Assembly (NCBI GenBank): GCA_964558655.1
Contig: CAZLEX010000011.1
Span: forward strand, 1-46,790
Length of the DNA: 46,790 nucleotides
Reading direction: 5' to 3'
Source of the DNA: RGIG6353 sp964558655
GTDB lineage: Bacteria > Bacillota > Clostridia > Oscillospirales > SIG627
Below are positions 41,409 through 46,790 of the stretch, piece after piece. Within the stretch, counting starts at the first letter, position 1, and each line of letters starts with the position of its first letter. The position numbers and the translations under genes are program-made. The notes beneath the pieces are model-generated. The model searched no databases and was not told where the DNA came from. It saw only the letters and a list, made by a program, of their open reading frames with translations.

Positions 41409-42803
41409 TTATTTATCGTCTCCGTCTGATATTTCAAGGCTTACCGACAGCTCTTCGCCCGTATTTTCCTTTTTTATCCTATCGGCAATGCCAAGTCCCG
41501 GTACCCAAACTATTCCGTCCTTGTCACAGACTATCGGAAAAAAGTCACGCAAATTTCTGTCAATCTTTGCATCAATCAAGTATTTTTTCACACTGCGTGT
41601 AACCGAACGGCAAATATATTTATCTCCGGATTTCCTGCTTCGTGCATAAAAGTCATTGTTAATTATATTACAATCAATCAAAATATTCTTTGTTATTTTG
41701 TTAACTTTTTGTTTATTTGCCGTTTTCCTTTCTTCGTATTGAGCACAAGTCTCGATTATTACGGAATACGGACTGTTCGGGATTACATTAACACCCCGTT
41801 TTAACGGCAAAAAGAACGGTTCTTGTGCTCGGCCTTTATCTTCCACATATATACTGTTATACCCTATAAACAGTTCTTTGTTTCCGGAAAGCGACACGGA
41901 TTTTCCTGTTTGTCCCTCTTTTATAAGTTCGGCAATTTTTTCAAATCTTTCAAAAGTCAGAAAAACATTTTGCTTTTCAAGAATTTTCGATATAACATAG
42001 TAAAAAACCGAAATTTGCGTTTCGTCAAGAGCGAGTTCTCGCAATGATAAAAGAGATTCCGGATTTGAATTGTTTTCAAAATACTTTTCTCCCTCTCGCT
42101 GTGCGAGTGCCCGATATGACGAAAATATTTTTCCGGCTCTCGAAACCGTTTCGTCAAAGCCCGGAGATTTAGCACGAAATTGCGGCAAAACCGACAGCCT
42201 TAAAAAATTACGCAGATAATCCGTTGAGGCATTTGTCGAGTCAAAAATATAATCGATTCCGCTCTCTGCGGCATACTCTACGACTTCTTCTGTTGTACAT
42301 TCAATCATCGGTCTTATTATATTATCCCGCACCGGCGGAATTTGTGAAAGCGTCCCCGACCTCATAAGCGATATAAAAACCGACTCCGTATTGTCCGACA
42401 AAGTATGTGCCGTGGCAATTTTATTGCAGGAATTCAGTGCGGCGAATTTGCCGAATTCGCTATATCTTATATTGCGTGCAGTCACTTCCAGCCCTGTACC
42501 GCATTTTTTTGCGGCGGCAGGCACATCAACCGTATCGGTGCAAAACGGAATTTTGAGTTTTTCCGAAAAAGCTTTGGAAAACAGTTCGTCTCGCAAAGCC
42601 TCTTCTCCTCTGATTGAGTGATTGAGGTGAAAAGCCGTCAGAGTAATTCCCAATTCGGCGGACAGTCTGTACAATACATACAACAGTACGCAAGAATCTT
42701 TACCTCCCGACAAACCGACGAGAACTCTGTCGTTTTGCGAGAGCATCGAATATTTGCGTACCGTTTCATATACTTTTTTTTCAAAAAAATTAAAATTATT
42801 CAT
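41409..42803 (-). CDS. tilS: tRNA(Ile)-lysidine synthase
   Basis: This essential enzyme modifies C34 of tRNA-Ile(CAU) to lysidine so it reads AUA. 464 residues. Seen: the PP-loop VGLSGGKDSCVLLYVLYRL (SGGKDS 32-37), HLNHSIRGEEALRDE, ATAHTLSDNTESVFISL, RPMI, and a C-terminal substrate-recognition domain with RSRKSGDKYIC. It starts 8 nt inside the end of dnaB. It is followed by ftsH. Confidence 0.95.
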   Translation of the reverse strand: MNNFNFFEKKVYETVRKYSMLSQNDRVLVGLSGGKDSCVLLYVLYRLSAELGITLTAFHLNHSIRGEEALRDELFSKAFSEKLKIPFCTDTVDVPAAAKKCGTGLEVTARNIRYSEFGKFAALNSCNKIATAHTLSDNTESVFISLMRSGTLSQIPPVRDNIIRPMIECTTEEVVEYAAESGIDYIFDSTNASTDYLRNFLRLSVLPQFRAKSPGFDETVSRAGKIFSSYRALAQREGEKYFENNSNPESLLSLRELALDETQISVFYYVISKILEKQNVFLTFERFEKIAELIKEGQTGKSVSLSGNKELFIGYNSIYVEDKGRAQEPFFLPLKRGVNVIPNSPYSVIIETCAQYEERKTANKQKVNKITKNILIDCNIINNDFYARSRKSGDKYICRSVTRSVKKYLIDAKIDRNLRDFFPIVCDKDGIVWVPGLGIADRIKKENTGEELSVSLEISDGDDK

Positions 42804-44169
42804 ATGTTGAATCCAATGTGGTAAACCTTGTAAACTGTCCCTCCCAGCCCATTTTTACCGTCCCGGTAGATCCGTGTCGGTTTTTCGCAACTATTATCTC
42901 GGCGACATTATCTTCCTGCAATGCTTTGCTTTCTCCCGCTTCACTGTCTTTATAGTATTCATCGCGATAAAGAAAAATAACAATATCGGCGTCCTGTTCT
43001 ATCGCACCCGAATCTCGCAAATCGGAAAGCATAGGCTTTTTACTGGTTCTTGACTCAGGACCTCTGGACAACTGAGCACAGGTAATTATCGGTATTCCGA
43101 ATTCTTTTGCCATAAGCTTTAAATTTCTTGAAATATCTCCCACCTCAAGCACACGGTTATCTATACTTCTGTCGGAACGCATAAGCTGAAGATAATCTAT
43201 AACAACAAGCCCCAAATTTTTCAAACGCCTGAGTTTTGCTTTCATTGAGGCAACGGTTATATCGCTGGAATCGTCAATGTATATTTTTGTTTTTGAAAAA
43301 GCCGTCGCAGCTTTGGCAAGAGACTGAAATTCGTCCGGAGAAATATCTCCTTTGCGAAGTTTATAACTGTCAATTCTGGCTTCACTCGACAAAAGTCTGG
43401 AAACAAGCTGTGTTGCGGGCATTTCAAGAGAAAATACCGCAACCGATTTATCGCCGTGCAAAGCCACTTGCGAAGCGATATTCAACGCAAAACTTGTTTT
43501 ACCCATACCGGGACGGGCACCTATAAGAACCAAATCCCCTGCTCCCATTCCAACCAAAACGCGATCGAGATCACGGTAATAAGTAGGCGTACCGCTTGCG
43601 GCTTCGGGATTGTGCATCAAAGTATCAAGCTGCTGATAATACTCGAGAATTACATCTCCGATAGACTGAAAATCCCGCGTTATCATTCCCTGAGAAAGTG
43701 CGAAAACTTTGGCTTCCGCAGAATCCACAATTCGCGTCGCTTCGTCATCTTCCCTGTATGCACTTTCCGATATTTCTTCCGTAACGCCGATAAGCCGCCT
43801 CAAAAGGGCCTTGTCATGAACGATTTTGGCGTAATCCTTTATGTTGGATACGGCGGGGACCATTTCGCAAATTTGTTTAATATAAGTGCGTAAATCGTTT
43901 TCGTCATAAGATGAATTGACGGCAATTCCCGCAAGAAGTGTGACAACATCTATTGTTCGGCTTTCAAGATACATACTCTGTACTGCGGAAAAAATCAGCC
44001 TGTGACGCTCAACATAAAAATCGTCTGATGAAACGATTCCGGTAACATCAGCAAAACGCTCGGAATCAAGTATAATAGCTCCCAGTACAGCTTGCTCGGC
44101 TTCGAGTGAATACGGCATTTGCCTCAAAAAAGACTGTTCCTGTACCGTACTCTTTTCTTTTTCGCTCAT
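42796..44169 (-). CDS. dnaB: replicative DNA helicase DnaB
   Basis: This hexameric helicase unwinds DNA at the fork. 457 residues. Seen: N-terminal DnaB domain with SLEAEQAVLGAIILD (about 21-35), linker, Walker A GARPGMGKTS (217-226), FSLEMPATQLVSRLLS, and LVVIDYLQLMRSD with the Walker B aspartate, plus LRDSGAIEQDADIVIFLYRD. Placement after rplI and gdpP is conserved in Firmicutes. It overlaps tilS by 8 nt. Confidence 0.97.
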   Translation of the reverse strand: MSEKEKSTVQEQSFLRQMPYSLEAEQAVLGAIILDSERFADVTGIVSSDDFYVERHRLIFSAVQSMYLESRTIDVVTLLAGIAVNSSYDENDLRTYIKQICEMVPAVSNIKDYAKIVHDKALLRRLIGVTEEISESAYREDDEATRIVDSAEAKVFALSQGMITRDFQSIGDVILEYYQQLDTLMHNPEAASGTPTYYRDLDRVLVGMGAGDLVLIGARPGMGKTSFALNIASQVALHGDKSVAVFSLEMPATQLVSRLLSSEARIDSYKLRKGDISPDEFQSLAKAATAFSKTKIYIDDSSDITVASMKAKLRRLKNLGLVVIDYLQLMRSDRSIDNRVLEVGDISRNLKLMAKEFGIPIITCAQLSRGPESRTSKKPMLSDLRDSGAIEQDADIVIFLYRDEYYKDSEAGESKALQEDNVAEIIVAKNRHGSTGTVKMGWEGQFTRFTTLDSTYE

Positions 44170-44187
44170 TATTATTCTTCCGTTTCG

Positions 44188-44634
44188 TTATTTTTCTGTA
44201 ACAACCACATTCAGTTTACCTGAAATTTCGGCATAAAGTTTAACATCGAATGTATAGTTTCCGAAAGCTTTAATCGGATCTCCCATGACAATTTTACGCT
44301 TATCTATTTCGATACCGTGCTGCTTATTTAAAGCCTCTGCGATATCCATTGCCGTAACGGAACCGTAAAAACGGCCGTCGGCTCCTGTCGACATTGTGAT
44401 TTTTACAGTAACTCCCATGAGTTTCTCGGACAGCAAGCGAGCTTCCTTCTGTTCGGTCTCTATTTTGAATTTTTGAGCACTTTCTCTGTTTTTCAACTCA
44501 TTGAGTTCTTTGGCTCCGGCTATTATAGCGAGCTTTTTCGGGATAAGGAAATTTTTCGCATAGCCGTCGGAAACCTCAACGAGCTGCCCCTTTTTCCCCT
44601 GTGCTTTTACATCTTGTGTTAATATTACTTTCAT
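44188..44634 (-). CDS. rplI: 50S ribosomal protein L9
   Basis: This protein is part of the 50S subunit near the L1 stalk. 148 residues, normal. Seen: the N-terminal signature QDVKAQGKKGQLVEVSDGYAKNFLIPKKLA, the long connecting helix (about 45-75) and the C-terminal RNA-binding domain with FYGSVTAMDIAEAL. It lies 15 nt after gdpP and 18 nt before dnaB, with GAGGT before the ATG. Confidence 0.97.
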   Translation of the reverse strand: MKVILTQDVKAQGKKGQLVEVSDGYAKNFLIPKKLAIIAGAKELNELKNRESAQKFKIETEQKEARLLSEKLMGVTVKITMSTGADGRFYGSVTAMDIAEALNKQHGIEIDKRKIVMGDPIKAFGNYTFDVKLYAEISGKLNVVVTEK

Positions 44635-44649
44635 ATTCTGTACCTCTCT

Positions 44650-46629
44650 TTACATATTATCCAAATAATTATCTATTGCGTCTCTCAGTCGCAAAAGAAC
44701 GGCATCAACTCCGTCGTTCTTAACCTGTGCACCGGCAGCATCGTAATGTCCGCCGCCGTTAAGTTTTTCAAGAATAAGCTGTACATTGATATTACCGTTA
44801 CTTCTGGCGGAAATATAGGTTGTATCGTCTATTTTACATAAAGCAAACGATGCTTCAATTCCCCCAATCCCCATAAGTCTGTCGGCAACTTTCGATGCAT
44901 TAACCTTATCCGATTGAGTAGCTTCACCGTCGAGCATTGTTATCGCAACGCGTTCTCGGTAAATCACAACACTGTTTTCAAATTTTGCCTCGCTCTTAAA
45001 GTCGGCAAAAGTAGTTTTAAAATATTCTTCTATTTCGGCGGGAACCGCACCTTCGCCGCGTAAATAGTAAGCTGCCGAAAAAGTACGGACGCCTGTATTT
45101 TTCGTAAAGCCCTTTGTATCCAAGACAATACCCGCAAAAAGAACCTCAGCTTCTTCTTTAAGAAGGGTTCCGGGTTTAAACGCCTGTTCCAATATTTCGG
45201 AAACAAGCTCCGACGCCGATGAAGCGGACGGTTCGATATATGTTATCAGCGGCTCGATAATAAACTCTCCCGTTTTTCTGTGATGGTCGATTATTACCAC
45301 ATCTTTTACATTTTTATAAATATCGGGAGCTTCGAAAATAGCCGGATTGTTTACATCGCATATTAAAAGCAAAGTGCCCGATTCAATCAAATCCTGTCCG
45401 TTTGAGGCGTCAATAAATAAATTCGCAAACTTCGGAATTTTCTTCGTTTTATCTAAAATCGCACGCACATTATCGTCGTTCCCGTTGACGACGACATTGA
45501 CTTTTTTGCAATATTCAAGAGCAAAAGCCGCCATACCTATACAGGAACCGACAGAATCGTGATCGGCAAATTTATGCCCCATAATAATGACATTACTGCA
45601 ATTTTTCAGCAATTTTATAATTTCGTTTGCTATAAAACGAGATCTTATTTTTGTGCGTTTCTGAACCGATTTAAACCGCCCGCCGTAGTAGTCCGCAGAA
45701 TCGTCGTATCTCAATACAGCCTGATCTCCTCCTCTTTGCATAGCAAGATCCAAAGCCTGATGAGCAACCTGTTCCTTTTCGGAAAATGTCGAATTCTCCA
45801 AGCAAGCAATCCCCATGGAAATACTTACCGCAATATCGCAATCTTCGGATACTTCCCTCACGGTGTCCAAAACTTCGCATTTGGTATCGGTTATATTTTT
45901 CAGATAGCTTTTGTCAAAAAGTGCAATATATTTGTCACGGTCAAACTCACGCAGAATACCGTTCATGGAAGAAATCCATGAGTTGAGTATTCCGGAAATC
46001 TTTGCCGTTGCGGCACGGTAATTGCTGTTCATATAAGAAGAAACATCGGTACTGTTATCAACATAAATATATGCGACAACCGGATTTAGCGCGTCTATTT
46101 TTTCTTTAAGAATTTCTATTTCGGTTCTGTCATGCCATACAGTGATGTAAAACTCTTCAATTCCGGATTTTACCATGTATGAATCAACTCTGTATTTTGC
46201 ACCGCAGAAAGAAGCTTCGAGGCTCTCCCCGTCAAGACTTTCCTTCAGATGATTTATATTTAAGCGTGTCTCAAGCAAATCGTTAATCTTTGTATTATAT
46301 AAAGTCTTTTCATCGCATTTGTCGGCAAAGCTTTGATTATACCAAAGAATCGCACCGGCGGAATCGAGAATGGCAACCGGCATCTTCATTTCCATAAGCA
46401 ATTCAACCGTAATGTTTGTAAAAAGCTCATGATTTTTCGTGCTTTTTCCTCTCCTTGACATACGGATAAGGAAATATGCACCGACATAAACAGCTATTAA
46501 AAAAATCCCGAGAACAAACATTTTTTTGTTGAAATACGCACCGCCTATTACCGTCATCAAAGAAAGAACAATAAGAGTGAGAACTTCTGAAAAGTGTTTA
46601 TTAAACTTTGCAAGTAATTTTTCTTTCAT
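44650..46629 (-). CDS. gdpP: cyclic-di-AMP phosphodiesterase GdpP
   Basis: This membrane-bound enzyme degrades the second messenger c-di-AMP. 659 residues. Domains: two membrane helices (about 15-35 and 38-56), PAS-like domain (about 80-165), a degenerate GGDEF domain (about 180-310) lacking the GGDEF loop, the DHH domain with GHKFADHDS (351-359), Asp425 and DHH (448-450), and DHHA1 with GGGHYDAAGAQ (about 625-635). It is the first gene of gdpP-rplI-dnaB, a conserved Firmicute order, behind a clear promoter at 46691-46719. Confidence 0.95.
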   Translation of the reverse strand: MKEKLLAKFNKHFSEVLTLIVLSLMTVIGGAYFNKKMFVLGIFLIAVYVGAYFLIRMSRRGKSTKNHELFTNITVELLMEMKMPVAILDSAGAILWYNQSFADKCDEKTLYNTKINDLLETRLNINHLKESLDGESLEASFCGAKYRVDSYMVKSGIEEFYITVWHDRTEIEILKEKIDALNPVVAYIYVDNSTDVSSYMNSNYRAATAKISGILNSWISSMNGILREFDRDKYIALFDKSYLKNITDTKCEVLDTVREVSEDCDIAVSISMGIACLENSTFSEKEQVAHQALDLAMQRGGDQAVLRYDDSADYYGGRFKSVQKRTKIRSRFIANEIIKLLKNCSNVIIMGHKFADHDSVGSCIGMAAFALEYCKKVNVVVNGNDDNVRAILDKTKKIPKFANLFIDASNGQDLIESGTLLLICDVNNPAIFEAPDIYKNVKDVVIIDHHRKTGEFIIEPLITYIEPSASSASELVSEILEQAFKPGTLLKEEAEVLFAGIVLDTKGFTKNTGVRTFSAAYYLRGEGAVPAEIEEYFKTTFADFKSEAKFENSVVIYRERVAITMLDGEATQSDKVNASKVADRLMGIGGIEASFALCKIDDTTYISARSNGNINVQLILEKLNGGGHYDAAGAQVKNDGVDAVLLRLRDAIDNYLDNM

Positions 46630-46690
46630 ATTAATATCCTTTTTGTTTTAATCACAAAAATTCGTAAAAAGATAAATTTTTACATCTATC

Positions 46691-46719
46691 AGTATATCAT
46701 AAGATTAAAAAAAAGTAAA
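46691..46719 (-). promoter_or_regulatory. promoter of the gdpP-rplI-dnaB-tilS-ftsH group
   Basis: TTTACT (46714-46719), 17 bp, TATACT (46691-46696) on the minus strand, about 55 nt of leader before the gdpP ATG. No further element is clear between here and the window end. Confidence 0.65.
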
Positions 46720-46790
46720 GAGGTAAATGCGTCATATGTCGGTTTGTCAATGATGTGTTACAAAATCAGAAAACTTCTCCAATTTGAATG

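Noticed and set aside
95..45986. Many additional open frames opposite or within the listed genes
   Set aside because: They lie inside better-supported genes, lack ribosome binding sites and show no recognisable domains, so they are antisense or out-of-frame shadows.
1..46790. CRISPR arrays, insertion sequences, prophage genes
   Set aside because: No regularly spaced repeats, transposase, integrase or phage-structural proteins are visible.

Overview
The window comes from a low-GC, endospore-forming Firmicute, most likely an anaerobic member of the Clostridia. The evidence is an intact sporulation sigma factor (SigK), an alpha/beta small acid-soluble spore protein, a PPi-type phosphofructokinase, an archaeal-type prolyl-tRNA synthetase, a class B sortase with an SPxTG-type substrate, and many textbook sigma-A promoters (TTGACA, 17 bp, TATAAT-like) next to AGGAGG-type ribosome binding sites. 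It reads as an ordinary chromosomal segment. I see no phage, insertion sequence, CRISPR array or rRNA. Coding density is high, most genes lie on the minus strand, and no gene-free stretch exceeds 300 bp.

Layout: 1-5.9 kb is an operon lon - ysxC - orphan gene - XPD/DinG-like helicase, with a palindrome inside the lon promoter and a hairpin that can hide the orphan gene's ribosome binding site. 5.9-8.5 kb holds a spore protein gene, proS and a lipoprotein. 8.5-16 kb holds a type IIA topoisomerase pair preceded by glycerol-1-phosphate dehydrogenase and a phosphomannomutase-like HAD enzyme, then a Ppx/GppA gene. 16-17.2 kb has sigK and a helical orphan. 17.2-22 kb has a PrsA-like foldase, a GH78-like glycosidase and a MATE transporter fused to a cytidylate-kinase-like domain, then tRNA-Gln(UUG). 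22.2-29 kb has a second MATE gene and a seven-gene operon: ECF S-component, VanZ-like, GNAT, DeoR, methyltransferase, Hsp33, phosphofructokinase. That operon is driven by a consensus promoter with three 10-bp repeats at the expected transcription start.

29-32 kb is a cell-surface cassette: a wall-anchored protein with an SPPTG signal, its probable class B sortase, an LCP-family glycopolymer ligase and a 55-residue membrane protein. 32-33 kb is a CE15-like esterase. 33-39.2 kb is amino-acid biosynthesis: argG-argH on the minus strand, and a GIY-YIG gene with proB-proA-proC on the plus strand. They diverge from a 262-bp region with three helically phased ARG-box-like sites. 39-46.7 kb is the housekeeping group gdpP - rplI - dnaB - tilS - ftsH.

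Most genes have clear family assignments. The more unusual points are regulatory DNA (lon palindrome, buried ribosome binding site, repeats at a start site, ARG-like array), the MATE-kinase fusion, the pairing of G1P dehydrogenase with a PMM-like enzyme, and the self-contained sortase cassette. Start codons were moved inward wherever a Shine-Dalgarno sequence clearly marks an internal start. Coordinates of short sites may be off by about one base.
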